A DNA stretch of 64,000 nt from Proteiniphilum acetatigenes DSM 18083 (GCF_000380985.1 NZ_KB905696.1:62001-126000); one strand, 5' to 3'; shown: positions 1 through 10,512, counted from the first letter of the stretch. The notes: generated from the letters alone by a model not told the origin. Numbers and translations: made by a program.

Positions 1-52
1 TGGAGTATGATTATTCGATCCCCCGGAAATTGGCAATAAAAAGATCGATCCC

Positions 53-373
53 TTACCCCTTAAAAATAAAATAGACTGCGAGTACCAGAAACACAAATCC
101 AACAAGATGATTCCATTTCAATTGGGTCTCGAAGGCGAGGAAGGAGAAAACGACAAATACGACCAAGGTAATCACTTCCTGTGTCACTTTCAGTTGCAGA
201 AGAGAGAAACTCCCCCCGTTCCCGTCAAATCCGATACGGTTTGCCGGCACCTGAAAACAGTATTCGAAAAAGGCGATCAACCAACTAAAAACAATCACCC
301 CAAAAAGCGGCAGTTTACTGAACCATGTATTTTCCGCCAATTTTAAATGACCATACCATGCCTGACGCAGTCT
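53..373 (-). pseudogene. DUF486/DMT-type small membrane protein, N-terminus disrupted
   Basis: The open frame reads AWYGHLKL, then SWLIAFFEYCFQVPANR and a hydrophobic C-terminus ending VYFIFKG. This is the pattern I know from the short (about 110-residue, four-helix) DUF486/DMT-superfamily proteins of unknown transport function. The in-frame stop at 374-376 lies just before AWYGHLK, and no ATG precedes this conserved motif; the only later start is TTG at 340, which would delete it. The expected first helix is therefore missing in this frame. The neighbouring frame upstream (about 380-420) reads MVDSLLNLIKT, which could be the displaced start, so a single-base frameshift is likely. A sequencing error or a real pseudogene are both possible. 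Confidence 0.55.
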
Positions 374-610
374 TTATCAGGTTCAGGAGCGAATCGACCA
401 TCGGGGTATAAATGACGGTACCGGGTGTTGAGGAACAGTCGGCAAGATCATATGACAAATTGGCCGGGGATAAAACCGGGAATAGAAGAAAAAGTACAAA
501 CAAGGTTACGTGTGTGATAGATCGGCGCAGGATAAAACCATCTTTTGAGTTGCAAAAATAATACAACCCGACAGATTACGGAAGAAAAAGTCCTACTCAG
601 TGAAAAAAGG

Positions 611-1774
611 CTATCCTTTCCTTGAAAAGCGGAGGTCTCCTGAGAGTTTTACCCCGATACCGGGCTGGTCAGAAGGTATGATTTTGCCGTTTTCGAGTTT
701 TGCTCCATCAAAACAATCATTCCCGATCAGGAGCGCACCATCGAGGTCTGCAAAATCCATTCCCGAGTAGAGCTGTGATGCAGCCGATATGGCGCAGGAG
801 GTTTCCGTCATACACCCTATCATTACTTTCATTCCCAGCGAATAGGCCAGTTTCCGCATCTTCCACGCTTCAAGCATGCCGGTACACTTCATCAACTTGA
901 TATTGATCCCGGAAAAGACGCCTTTCAGGCGCTCCACATCGGAGAGTCGCTGTATCGACTCATCGGCAAAAACAGGAAGGGGACTTTCTTCGGTGAGACG
1001 TGCAATATTGTCCAGATCCTGCTTCGGCATGGGTTGTTCTACCATCACTACCCCTCTCTCTTTCATCCAGAAAATCATATCGAGTGCCTGACGGCGGTCT
1101 TTCCATCCCTGATTGGCATCCACCGCCAACGGCAGATCGGTTTCAGAGCGGATGGCTTCGATCATCCTCTTATCGTCCGGACCACCCACCTTCACCTTCA
1201 GGATATTGAACCGACCAAGCGCTTCACGCGTCTTTTCACGTACCACTTCATCGGTATCGATACCAATGGTAAAAGTGGTATCCGGCACATCATATTTGTC
1301 CAATCCACGTATCTTATACCACGGCGCCCCTTCGATTTTCCCTACCAGATCATGCAAGGCGATGTCCACAGCTGCTTTCGCCGCAGTATTCCCTACAGCA
1401 ATGCCATCGACATACGACATGATTTCTTCGATATGCCCATAGGGAGTAAAGGCAGAAAGATCCACTTTCTTCAGAAATTCGATCACCGAGGCCTGTGTTT
1501 CACCCAGATAAGGCGGTAATGACGCTTCGCCATACCCTTCCAGGCCGTCGTATTCTATTTTAGTCAATATTATGGGTGTAGTGGTACGTGAAAACCCGGA
1601 AATGGTAAAAGTATGATTCAACTGCAAGTCGTACGGAGTCCAGGATAGTTTCATTTTATCAGTGGAAATTTTAGATAGTTTTTTCACGGATGCAATCGCG
1701 GGAAATAATGGTGTCGCCAATGCCATCGTCGCCAACGCCGATGAACGTATAAATTGACGTCTGTTCTGTTTCAT
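611..1774 (-). CDS. Exported L-Ala-D/L-Glu (dipeptide) epimerase, enolase superfamily
   Basis: 387 residues. The N-terminus has a twin-arginine-like signal (NRRQFIRSS followed by an Ala-rich hydrophobic stretch), so the enzyme is predicted to be exported by Tat. The body is an enolase-superfamily muconate-lactonizing subgroup barrel: KVKVGG (catalytic Lys pair), VDANQGW, VEQPMP and ADES (metal ligands), then KLMKCTG (second Lys) and DLDG, the DxD seen in dipeptide epimerases. The family inverts the Glu centre of L-Ala-D-Glu from murein peptides. Its ATG overlaps the stop of the upstream NlpC/P60 gene by four bases (ATGA, 1771-1774), indicating translational coupling and a shared role in peptidoglycan-peptide breakdown. 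The exact dipeptide specificity cannot be read from sequence. Confidence 0.88.
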   Translation of the reverse strand: MKQNRRQFIRSSALATMALATPLFPAIASVKKLSKISTDKMKLSWTPYDLQLNHTFTISGFSRTTTPIILTKIEYDGLEGYGEASLPPYLGETQASVIEFLKKVDLSAFTPYGHIEEIMSYVDGIAVGNTAAKAAVDIALHDLVGKIEGAPWYKIRGLDKYDVPDTTFTIGIDTDEVVREKTREALGRFNILKVKVGGPDDKRMIEAIRSETDLPLAVDANQGWKDRRQALDMIFWMKERGVVMVEQPMPKQDLDNIARLTEESPLPVFADESIQRLSDVERLKGVFSGINIKLMKCTGMLEAWKMRKLAYSLGMKVMIGCMTETSCAISAASQLYSGMDFADLDGALLIGNDCFDGAKLENGKIIPSDQPGIGVKLSGDLRFSRKG

Positions 1775-2949
1775 TGCTTATAAAATTCATTTTCAAAAAT
1801 ATCTTCAATCCCCGGTGTACCCACTTCACCAATAATCCGTTTGGTGCGCAGGTAACGGTTCGCGTTAAATTCATCATACAGCGTATCAGCAGGATCCAGG
1901 CTGTTGATATGGACATAATCGGAAGCATGGATAAACCGGTTATTACCAATATATATGCCGACATGTACTACACGCTCTTTCGGACTATCATCAGTCGCTT
2001 TCGATCCGAAAAACAACAAGTCTCCCGGCAAGGTATTATTGAAATCTCCGGAGGAGTCTATCAGCTTACCGCAATGAACCTGCTGGGAGGCATCCCGGGG
2101 TAGAATAATACCGTGCATAAAATAGACTGTCCTGGTAAATCCACTACAGTCCAGGCCCTTGGAAGAAGTCCCTCCCCAAAGGTAAGGCACTCCCATAAAC
2201 CGGTATGCGGTATTCACAATACTTTCGCCGGTCAGGTCTATACTTTTCAACCAGTCAGTTGTTTCTATGGCATCCGATTTCCGGACATAAGCTTCACGCC
2301 CGTCAGGATATACTACATGATAAAATCCCTCTTTTTCACCTTTTACAACCAGCATATTGCCAACCACCAGGTCGGAAACAGGGAAAAAATCGCTATCCGG
2401 CCTTTGTAGTGAGTGAGCAAAAACGGATGTAACAATAACCTTCGGTTGCTGCAGATATTGCTGCAGTTCCGACAGTGTCATCGCCTTTACCGATCCGTTG
2501 ATCCAACCGATATATTTATCCGGGGTCTGAATGCGGCACCATCCTCCACGCTTTTCCAATATCTTTACCGGCATGCCCAGCAGTCCCTGTGACACCAGCT
2601 CGGAACCATAGCGGGGTTCGGCACGAAGCGTCCCGACAGAATTATAAATTATGCCCCATATTGTATCACCCAGTTCCTTATCGGGTAAAAGACGGATACT
2701 GTCTTTCATATGATCTGACATACTACCGGCCTGCAGGATCAATTCCTCATAAGCAGGCATACTGGTCGTTTCACCTTTAAGAACAATTGTATCCTTTCTT
2801 TGTGTTGCCACAATGTTAAATACCTCTACACGACTATCAGGAGCGTATTTCTCCTTTAAGAGTTTAATCACAGAGTCCATATCACTATTCTGAGGCATAA
2901 CAGATAACGTTGAAAAGAGCATAAAAAATAAAAAAACCGTTTTTTGCAT
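1771..2949 (-). CDS. NlpC/P60 gamma-D-Glu-diamino acid endopeptidase with SH3 domains
   Basis: 392 residues with a signal peptide (MQKTVFLFFMLFSTLSVMPQ). The middle contains two bacterial SH3-like segments (about 110-155 and 180-230; RIQTPDKYIGWING and YPDGREAYV). The C-terminal NlpC/P60 domain has Cys268 in LDCSGFT, a following GDLLFFG, and the catalytic His in VVHVGIYIG. This order matches YkfC-type enzymes that cut the gamma-D-Glu-diamino acid bond of murein peptides; the family assignment is knowledge, the substrate inference. It is the first gene of a two-gene operon with the epimerase, which would act on the released L-Ala-D-Glu. A near-consensus -7 element (TATATTTC on this strand) lies at 2976-2983, divergent from the pcm promoter. 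Confidence 0.85.
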   Translation of the reverse strand: MQKTVFLFFMLFSTLSVMPQNSDMDSVIKLLKEKYAPDSRVEVFNIVATQRKDTIVLKGETTSMPAYEELILQAGSMSDHMKDSIRLLPDKELGDTIWGIIYNSVGTLRAEPRYGSELVSQGLLGMPVKILEKRGGWCRIQTPDKYIGWINGSVKAMTLSELQQYLQQPKVIVTSVFAHSLQRPDSDFFPVSDLVVGNMLVVKGEKEGFYHVVYPDGREAYVRKSDAIETTDWLKSIDLTGESIVNTAYRFMGVPYLWGGTSSKGLDCSGFTRTVYFMHGIILPRDASQQVHCGKLIDSSGDFNNTLPGDLLFFGSKATDDSPKERVVHVGIYIGNNRFIHASDYVHINSLDPADTLYDEFNANRYLRTKRIIGEVGTPGIEDIFENEFYKQ

Positions 2950-3044
2950 TTTAATTACCGTTTCTAAAATTGTGCGAAATATACGACTTTTTATTGAACT
3001 GAAAATAATACAACGAAAAATTTAGATAAGACACAGAATATCAT

Positions 3045-3052
3045 TATCTTTG
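3045..3052 (+). promoter_or_regulatory. Bacteroidetes-type -7 element for pcm
   Basis: TATCTTTG matches the TAnnTTTG consensus exactly and lies 28 bases before the ATG at 3080. No clear TTTG -33 box is present; TTTA at 3021-3024 has suitable spacing (20). It argues against the longer frame that begins inside the element. Confidence 0.55.
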
Positions 3053-3079
3053 CTTTTATCACATAAGAATTCGCATATT

Positions 3080-3844
3080 ATGAGAAGAGGAAAGCAGCAA
3101 CATCTCATTCCGGTATTCATTATCGTCCTTTGCTGTACAGGGATGATCACCTGTGCATCGAACAATACAAAAAAACAGCAAAAAAAATCAGATATCCATA
3201 TGACAGATCTCTCCCGGCAGCACAACGAAGCCAAAAAACTTTCCAAAGAATTAAGAAAAAAAGGCATTTCTGATGAACGTGTCTTAGCGGCTATCAGTAA
3301 CGTTCCGAGGCATTCCTTTATCGATGAACAACTCTCGGCATATGCTTATCAGGACCGTCCGTTACCGATCGAAAGCGGACAGACCATCTCTCAACCCTTT
3401 ACGGTGGCCTATCAGACCGAACTACTGCAACTGCAAGCGGGCGAAAAAGTGTTGGAGATAGGTACCGGCAGCGGATATCAGGCGGCAATATTATGTGAAA
3501 TGGAGGCGGAGGTTTACAGTATAGAGAGATATTACAATTTGTATCAGACCGCCAAAGAGATACTGAATAAACTGGGATATTATCCGAACCTCTTTTTTGG
3601 TGACGGCTTCGAAGGATTACCAGAGCATGCACCTTTCGACAAGATACTGATCACGGCTGCGCCTGAGAAGATTCCGGAAAAACTGTTGCAACAATTGCGC
3701 GTAGGAGGATGGATGGTCGTTCCACTGGGAGGAAGGGGCGGACAAAAGATGACCGTGATTCGCCGTGTAAGCGACACTGAATTCAAGGAATCGGAGCACG
3801 GGGATTTTATCTTTGTTCCCATGCAGGAAGGAACTGTAGAATAG
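3080..3844 (+). CDS. pcm: Protein-L-isoaspartate O-methyltransferase with lipoprotein-like N-terminus
   Basis: 254 residues from ATG 3080, chosen because the longer frame starts with TTG inside the promoter. The methyltransferase body is clear: VPRHSFIDE, AYQDRPLPIESGQTISQPF, the SAM-binding LEIGTGSGYQAA and the IERY acidic strand end, typical of PCMT, which methylates L-isoaspartyl residues in aged proteins. Ahead of it are about 45 extra residues: a basic start, a hydrophobic stretch and a cysteine in a lipobox-like setting (MITC). This predicts export and lipidation, unusual for an enzyme that needs SAM. The hydrophobic region could instead be an uncleaved anchor. It is a single-gene unit. 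Confidence 0.85.
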   Translation: MRRGKQQHLIPVFIIVLCCTGMITCASNNTKKQQKKSDIHMTDLSRQHNEAKKLSKELRKKGISDERVLAAISNVPRHSFIDEQLSAYAYQDRPLPIESGQTISQPFTVAYQTELLQLQAGEKVLEIGTGSGYQAAILCEMEAEVYSIERYYNLYQTAKEILNKLGYYPNLFFGDGFEGLPEHAPFDKILITAAPEKIPEKLLQQLRVGGWMVVPLGGRGGQKMTVIRRVSDTEFKESEHGDFIFVPMQEGTVE

Positions 3845-3872
3845 AGATTTCCTTCCTTTCACCTATAAAAAA

Positions 3873-3900
3873 GCTGCCGCTGAATTTCTCCAACGGCAGC
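3873..3900 (-). terminator. Intrinsic terminator for the LVIVD lipoprotein gene
   Basis: GCTGCCG (3873-3879) pairs with CGGCAGC (3894-3900) across a 14-base loop. An A-run at 3867-3872 becomes the U-tract for minus-strand transcripts ending after 3926. It may also slow readthrough from pcm. Confidence 0.6.
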
Positions 3901-3925
3901 AGGAAATTGAGCAAACAGGGAAGTT

Positions 3926-5200
3926 TTATTTACCGATCGGTAAACGGCTCAATTGCCTTATACTCTGAACATCGGTATAATCGTACTGGTATATCCCGTC
4001 TTCGGCTATCATCATCAATACATTATTGAATGGAATCACATCAAGCCCGTTTATCTCTTTGAAATGCGCCAATATGTTATCCTTGTGCATAATGGTGCTC
4101 GGGTCTTCTGCATTGAATATTTTCAGGCCCTCGTCACAAACAAAAAGCGTTCCATTGTCTATTCCCAGGCCCTTAGGGTTTTCCATATTGTAGGTCACAA
4201 TGTGTTTGGGTTGCTGTACGTTGCTCACATCCACAATAATCAATGAGTTGGCATTTTGTCCGCAGAAAGTCCCCGAACGGATAGTTACATAAGCGATATC
4301 GTTCTCCACCACTACCGGGTCGCAACCGAACACGTGGGTAATCATAGACTGGTATTCGGGTTTTAACGGATCTTCTACCGAATAAATGATCATACCCGTG
4401 GGAGTACCCATAAACAGACAATTTTTATAACTGAAGATAGTTTCCACATTAAATCCCACAGGTACATCCTCAGCCACTTTCTCAGGTGTCACTTCCGAGA
4501 GATCGAAAATACCAAGCTGGTTGTTTATCACCGTATAGAGATTATCCTGATAAATAGCAAACCGCGACATGGAACCGACTGCTCCTACACTACCTCCTCC
4601 ATACGAAGCGGCATCGTTGTAGACCATATTTTCGGTCAACCCACCCCAACTCCACCAGCGGGGTTTATAAGTGCGGACAAGCTCTTTTCTTTCAACGGTC
4701 CTCCATCCGACAACAATTCCGTTATTCCGATCCATCACTTTTTCGTAATCAATACCGAATCCATTTTCGGTGGGAGGTAACGCCTGCGGGAACACCTCTT
4801 CCTTCCGTCCTTTGAATACCGGTTTGGCCGGATCGTTGATATCGAACCATACCAAATCGATATATGAATCGGCATACAGCACATTATTACGAACGTGCAT
4901 ATCTGCATTTCCCAATAATTCAATAAAAGCAACGTTCCGCGGATTCGACGGATCGCGATTATCGATGATATGAATTCCCTTTTCAGGTTGCGAAATATAG
5001 AGGTAATCGTTATAGAAAGCGATTTTCCCCTGTTTTTCAATAGGTTTAGGCTGCTCTACATCTACTGCACTTCTGAACTCGGAGGCCGACATAAAAACAG
5101 GTTCATTCACTGTGTAGGTTACGTATTCATCTACATAATCCCTACACCCCGGCAAAGCAAACAGACCGGTCATCAATAGCAAAAAACTCAGTTTTTTCAT
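3926..5200 (-). CDS. LVIVD-repeat lipoprotein
   Basis: 424 residues from ATG 5200. The longer frame to 5269 is AT-rich repeat translated into nonsense, so the start at MKKLSFLLLMTGLFALPGC, a good SPII signal with Cys17, is preferred. The rest is a repeated beta-rich pattern: YLYISQPEKGIHIIDNRDPSNP, VLYADSYIDLVWFDINDPAKP, SLIIVDVSNVQQPKHI and FVCDEGLKIFNAEDP. These are LVIVD-type repeats, predicted to fold as a beta-propeller at the cell surface or in the periplasm. The function of the family is unknown. Its 3' neighbour gene is convergent; upstream lies the sigma/OMP pair on the same strand, separated by low-complexity sequence. Confidence 0.8.
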   Translation of the reverse strand: MKKLSFLLLMTGLFALPGCRDYVDEYVTYTVNEPVFMSASEFRSAVDVEQPKPIEKQGKIAFYNDYLYISQPEKGIHIIDNRDPSNPRNVAFIELLGNADMHVRNNVLYADSYIDLVWFDINDPAKPVFKGRKEEVFPQALPPTENGFGIDYEKVMDRNNGIVVGWRTVERKELVRTYKPRWWSWGGLTENMVYNDAASYGGGSVGAVGSMSRFAIYQDNLYTVINNQLGIFDLSEVTPEKVAEDVPVGFNVETIFSYKNCLFMGTPTGMIIYSVEDPLKPEYQSMITHVFGCDPVVVENDIAYVTIRSGTFCGQNANSLIIVDVSNVQQPKHIVTYNMENPKGLGIDNGTLFVCDEGLKIFNAEDPSTIMHKDNILAHFKEINGLDVIPFNNVLMMIAEDGIYQYDYTDVQSIRQLSRLPIGK

Positions 5201-5207
5201 GATCAAA

Positions 5208-5292
5208 CTATTTTTTAAATTAAAAATTAAAAATGAAGAATTAAAACTAAAAACCAGGAAATTCTTCACTCTTAACTATTCATTATTCACTT
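5208..5292. repeat. Low-complexity AT-rich intergenic repeat
   Basis: A run of near-repeats of TTAAAAATTAAAAATGAAG and TTCACTCTTAAC/TTCATTATTCAC. Such degenerate word repeats are common between Bacteroidales genes. No reading frame or promoter is convincing here. Confidence 0.45.
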
Positions 5293-6624
5293 AAACCGTA
5301 ATCTTATCCCCATATTCAAGCCGAATATCAACGGATTTTCCGTGCGGGCACTCATTGGTTGGTTATTTTTAAAATAATATACAATTCTCGGCTCGCCAAA
5401 CAGACTCAGGTTACCCTGCAACCGATAGCTGAAACCGACTCCACCCTGGGCAGAGAACTGGAATCCTTTGATGCGGCTATACAGGTTGGTGTGGTATACA
5501 ATGCCGCCATTGTGCTCAATCTCCTGTTTGTATACAGACCGTAGCCCCTTTTCGACGCTTCCACCACCCAACAGATACACATTCCACGCATCATTCTGCC
5601 ACACGGTATATCTCAGGTTTACCGGTATGCCTATATAATGTTGTCGTAACGTGCCTCTATAGATGAAATCGTCGTTGCGTCTGTAACGTGAAAACAGGTA
5701 AGTGTATGACAATCCGGTTTCCAGACTCATATCCTTTGCAACTGGAAAATCAGCCGTCAGGCTGATGGAAACGGGAAGACGATGCACAACCTCAGTATAA
5801 TCGCCGGGATTAAGCACATTATAATCAGCACCTGAACCCAATCCATTTCCATCATTAAACTCGCCGCCCGGAAAATGATGGTCGTATTGCGGATAATCCG
5901 CATCATAACTTCCTAGTGAGAAATCCAGAGGTGTACCTCCGCTACCCAATGCAGCGATCAGCGACCGAACTCCCTGTTGTTTCTGAACTGGAGAGGAAAG
6001 ATCATTTTCCGCCAGGAATTCTTCCCTCAGAAGCTCTTCCACCGGAGGTTCTTGTTCCGGAAAACCTACCGTATCTATTTTCACAATCTCTCCCGGATAT
6101 GGCATTCTTTCCGGTGCCGAAAATTCCTCCAATTTTACAGTTGCAGCCAACACCCCAGTTACATCGGGCTTTGTAGTTCTTTCGGGAATCATGACCTCTT
6201 CCGGCTTTGTAATTTCTGTTGATTTCTCCCTTTCTATCGGTTTTGAAGCTTCTGCCAACCCCGTAGTTTCTGTCGGCTTTTGTCTCAGATCCAACTCTTT
6301 ATCTGTCCGGTTATCTGTTTCATCTGATATAACTTCCGGAACGACTGCCTCTTGTTGTATTTGTTTTTTTGGTTGTGAATGCTCTGTAAGCAACGGTTCG
6401 TCGACCAAAGGATTAAACAAAAACAACAACACCAATGCCATGGCTGCTATACCTGCAGCCGCCCATGACCAATAGATAAAAACAGGTTTTTTGGATGACG
6501 GGAATCTCTCCGTCAACGAGTCCCACACGCCTGAATCAACAGGCATCTGATGCTCGCGCAGCTTCACCCCGACCTTCCTCGAAAAGTCATCCGGCTTGTC
6601 TATGTATTTATCATCTGACTGCAT
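5287..6624 (-). CDS. Membrane-anchored protein with C-terminal outer-membrane beta-barrel domain, sigma-factor partner
   Basis: 445 residues. Residues 1-45 are soluble and end in a conserved-looking segment (SGVWDSLTERFP); one strong transmembrane helix follows (about 49-68, WSWAAAGIAAMALVLLFLF). Residues 75-200 are a low-complexity Glu/Pro/Thr/Lys linker. From about 230 the pattern is an OMP beta-barrel: LETGLSYTYLFSRY, YIGIPVNLRYTVW, NVYLLGGGSVEKG, GVGFSYRLQGNLSLFGEPRIVYYF, and a final Phe-rich strand. It sits 12 bases behind the ECF sigma gene in the same operon, the position normally held by an anti-sigma factor. I infer a cytoplasmic sigma-binding tail linked to a barrel; no zinc-binding anti-sigma motif is visible. 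Confidence 0.72.
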   Translation of the reverse strand: MQSDDKYIDKPDDFSRKVGVKLREHQMPVDSGVWDSLTERFPSSKKPVFIYWSWAAAGIAAMALVLLFLFNPLVDEPLLTEHSQPKKQIQQEAVVPEVISDETDNRTDKELDLRQKPTETTGLAEASKPIEREKSTEITKPEEVMIPERTTKPDVTGVLAATVKLEEFSAPERMPYPGEIVKIDTVGFPEQEPPVEELLREEFLAENDLSSPVQKQQGVRSLIAALGSGGTPLDFSLGSYDADYPQYDHHFPGGEFNDGNGLGSGADYNVLNPGDYTEVVHRLPVSISLTADFPVAKDMSLETGLSYTYLFSRYRRNDDFIYRGTLRQHYIGIPVNLRYTVWQNDAWNVYLLGGGSVEKGLRSVYKQEIEHNGGIVYHTNLYSRIKGFQFSAQGGVGFSYRLQGNLSLFGEPRIVYYFKNNQPMSARTENPLIFGLNMGIRLRFK

Positions 6625-6636
6625 CTTTGCTACCTG

Positions 6637-7173
6637 TTATTTGTGATCCATTAACTTTATGACTTTCTTTTGTAGCAATTGCCTTGCCCTGAAAAAGAAC
6701 GACCGTGACGTACTTTCGGGTATATTCAGCAACGCGGCAATTTCCCGATGGCTAAAACCTTCCACTGCAAAGAGATTAAAAACCGTTCGATGGGTATCGG
6801 GAAGCTCGTCGATACAACGAATTAAATCGTCAGCTGTGATATCTGCCATATCGGGAACGCTTCCGGAACATTCTATCTCAACATCCGTTAACAGTTCCTT
6901 TTGCTTCAGGCGACTCTTCTTCCGCATATAATCAAGTGAAGTATTCACAAAAATTTTCCTTATCCATCCCCCGAAAGAACCTCTTCCCGAATATTGTCCT
7001 ATCTCAATAAAAATCTTCAGAAACCCTTCCTGTAACACGTCTTTGGCATCTTCCACATCGGAGACATAGCGCCTGCATAGAGCCATCATGGACGGAGCGT
7101 ACTGTTCGTACACCTCTTTTCTCGCCCACAATTTTCCCTGCCTGCAAGCAAGTATTAATCGCTGTTCCGACAT
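6637..7173 (-). CDS. ECF-type RNA polymerase sigma-70 factor
   Basis: 178 residues. Region 2 is seen in YVSDVEDAKDVLQEGFLKIF and GSFGGWIRKIFVNTSLDYMRKK; region 4 in LPDTHRTVFNLFAVEGFSHREIAALLNIPESTSRSFF, a complete helix-turn-helix that would read the -35 region. The length and lack of region 1 fit the extracytoplasmic-function group. It is followed after 12 bases by the membrane/beta-barrel protein, a standard regulator-partner pair in Bacteroidetes. The signal and targets are not evident. Confidence 0.92.
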   Translation of the reverse strand: MSEQRLILACRQGKLWARKEVYEQYAPSMMALCRRYVSDVEDAKDVLQEGFLKIFIEIGQYSGRGSFGGWIRKIFVNTSLDYMRKKSRLKQKELLTDVEIECSGSVPDMADITADDLIRCIDELPDTHRTVFNLFAVEGFSHREIAALLNIPESTSRSFFFRARQLLQKKVIKLMDHK

Positions 7174-7299
7174 AAAATTTCCCTGTTTATTATAATGACG
7201 TTCGTTGAAAGCAAAACGTTGCAGAGATACAACAAATTTTTGATTAATTTTTTTAATCTGAGTGTAATTCGAAAAGTATATGCGTTTAAGGAGAAGAAA

Positions 7300-7415
7300 A
7301 GGTTAACATGTTAATGCGATAATTAGATAATGTGATAATTAATAATCAGCAGATTTATCAATCTACTAATCAGTAAATCAATAAATCTGCTAATCAACGT
7401 ATGCTAATAGCTAAC
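7300..7415. repeat. Degenerate intergenic repeat (AATGTGATAATT / AATCTGCTAATC words)
   Basis: The stretch is built from repeated words: TTAATGCGATAATTAG, AATGTGATAATTAATAATC, and alternating ATCTACTAATCAG/AAATCTGCTAATCA. It resembles the AATGTG-type words at 24274 and 63735. It lies between guaB and the sigma gene and contains no plausible gene. Confidence 0.45.
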
Positions 7416-7426
7416 ATCCGGAGAGG

Positions 7427-8911
<1,485 letters not shown>

Positions 8912-8935
8912 TTACCTTTATTTTTTTATTGCATA

Positions 8936-8943
8936 CAAAAGTA
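8936..8943 (-). promoter_or_regulatory. -7 element for guaB
   Basis: On the minus strand this reads TACTTTTG, matching TAnnTTTG, 31 bases upstream of the guaB ATG. No clear -33 TTTG box is visible. Confidence 0.45.
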
Positions 8944-9094
8944 GATATTTTTTTGCGAATTAATCCGATAGAGGATGTTAATTTTAATGACATATCTACT
9001 TAAGTCCGGGAAACAGTCAATACATGGCATGAACTTATACAGAAAAGAATCGTTCACCCCCGGTATAAATAAGATATTATCAGCAGAGTAATTA

Positions 9095-10288
9095 CTACGG
9101 CAAGATACTCAGTTTTTTAAATATCTTGGTAATATGTTCAATAGAGTAATCGATCTGCTCTTTGGTATGTGTTGCCATCAACGAATAGCGAATCAGGGTA
9201 TCGCCGGCAGAGACTGCCGGTGAAACTACCGGATTGACAAAGATACCTTCTTCAAACAGAAGCTTGGTAACAAGGAAAGTCTTGTCATTGTCACGCACAT
9301 AAAGCGGCATAATGGGTGTTGCGGTCGGGCCCAGTTCAAAACCTCTCTCTTCAAATTGTTTGATGGCATAATGAGTCAGTTCCCATAATGTTTTCACCCG
9401 TTCGGGCTCCGCCTTCAATATATCCAGGGCGGCGGATGCGGCAGCAGTAGCTCCGGGAGTAATACTTGCACTAAATATGTTTGTACGGGCGTTGTGACGC
9501 AGGTAGTTGATAACAGGATAATCACCGGCAACAAATCCGCCTATTGATGCGAGTGATTTACTGAAGGTACCCATTACCAGATCCACATCATTCAGCAAAC
9601 CGAAATGATCGCACACTCCCCGCCCGCTGTATTTCCGGCCGAGAACACCCAGACTGTGAGCCTCATCGACCATAATATTGGCATTGTATTTCTTCGCCAA
9701 CTTCACAATCTCAGACAGATTAGCCAGGTCTCCCTCCATGCTGAAGACACCATCCACAACAATCAACTTCACCTTTCCCTGGTGACAACGTTTCAACTGT
9801 TTCTCCAAATGCGCCATATCGTTATGGCGGAATTTAAACTTTGTCGAATAGGAAGTGCGAAGTCCCTCTATAATGGAAGCATGGTCTCTTTCATCCCAGA
9901 TAATAAAATCATCCCTTCCTGTCAGACATCCCAATACGCCTTCGTTAACGGTGAAACCGGTTGAAAAAACAATAGCCTCGTCCTTATTCATAAAGTTGGC
10001 TAATTTCCGTTCCAACTCCAGGTGAATATCGAGTGTACCATTCAGGAAGCGGGAGCCGGCCATTCCGGTACCATATTTTTTGGTTGCGGCAACGGCCGCC
10101 TCTTTCACTTTCGGATGATTGGTCAACCCCAGATAGGCATTTGAGCCGAACATCAACACTTTTTTTCCGTTGATGACGACCTCGGTATCCTGGTCACTCT
10201 CAATAGCCCGGAAATAGGGGTAGATACCCGCTGCCTTTGCACGCTGCGGAGCATCATATTTCATCATTTTTTCCCTTAAAAGATTCAT
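9095..10288 (-). CDS. spt: Serine palmitoyltransferase (alpha-oxoamine synthase family)
   Basis: 397 residues from ATG 10288 (MNLLREKMMKYDAPQ); the extra ten residues of the longer frame are not family-like. It is a PLP enzyme of the KBL/BioF/SPT group: FGSNAYLGL, GTGMAGSRFLNGT, VDEAHSLGVLGR, and the PLP Lys244 in GTFSKSLASIGGF. The YPYFRAIESDQDTEV start and the close similarity to the Bacteroides enzyme I remember favour SPT, which condenses serine with a fatty acyl-CoA to begin sphingolipid synthesis. Glycine C-acetyltransferase is the main alternative. It is a lone gene, divergent from ferritin. Confidence 0.85.
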   Translation of the reverse strand: MNLLREKMMKYDAPQRAKAAGIYPYFRAIESDQDTEVVINGKKVLMFGSNAYLGLTNHPKVKEAAVAATKKYGTGMAGSRFLNGTLDIHLELERKLANFMNKDEAIVFSTGFTVNEGVLGCLTGRDDFIIWDERDHASIIEGLRTSYSTKFKFRHNDMAHLEKQLKRCHQGKVKLIVVDGVFSMEGDLANLSEIVKLAKKYNANIMVDEAHSLGVLGRKYSGRGVCDHFGLLNDVDLVMGTFSKSLASIGGFVAGDYPVINYLRHNARTNIFSASITPGATAAASAALDILKAEPERVKTLWELTHYAIKQFEERGFELGPTATPIMPLYVRDNDKTFLVTKLLFEEGIFVNPVVSPAVSAGDTLIRYSLMATHTKEQIDYSIEHITKIFKKLSILP

Positions 10289-10512
10289 CTGAAAAAAATT
10301 TAAAGAATAAGCCCCCACTTAAAAAAGTACCGGAAGCATCTTTTCAATCATGAACGCAATCAATTTGCAAAGATAGCAATTAATTTAATTTCTGAAGTAG
10401 GGTTAATTTTTGAAATATGAAGGATACCTTCTGAAACTATGCACTTTTAAACATTTTAATCTGAAAAACGTTTTAACATCAGCAGATATTAATATGATAA
10501 ACAAGAAGAACT

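Noticed and set aside
1034-1519. 161-codon plus-strand frame
   Set aside because: Antisense to the dipeptide epimerase; no recognizable protein features.
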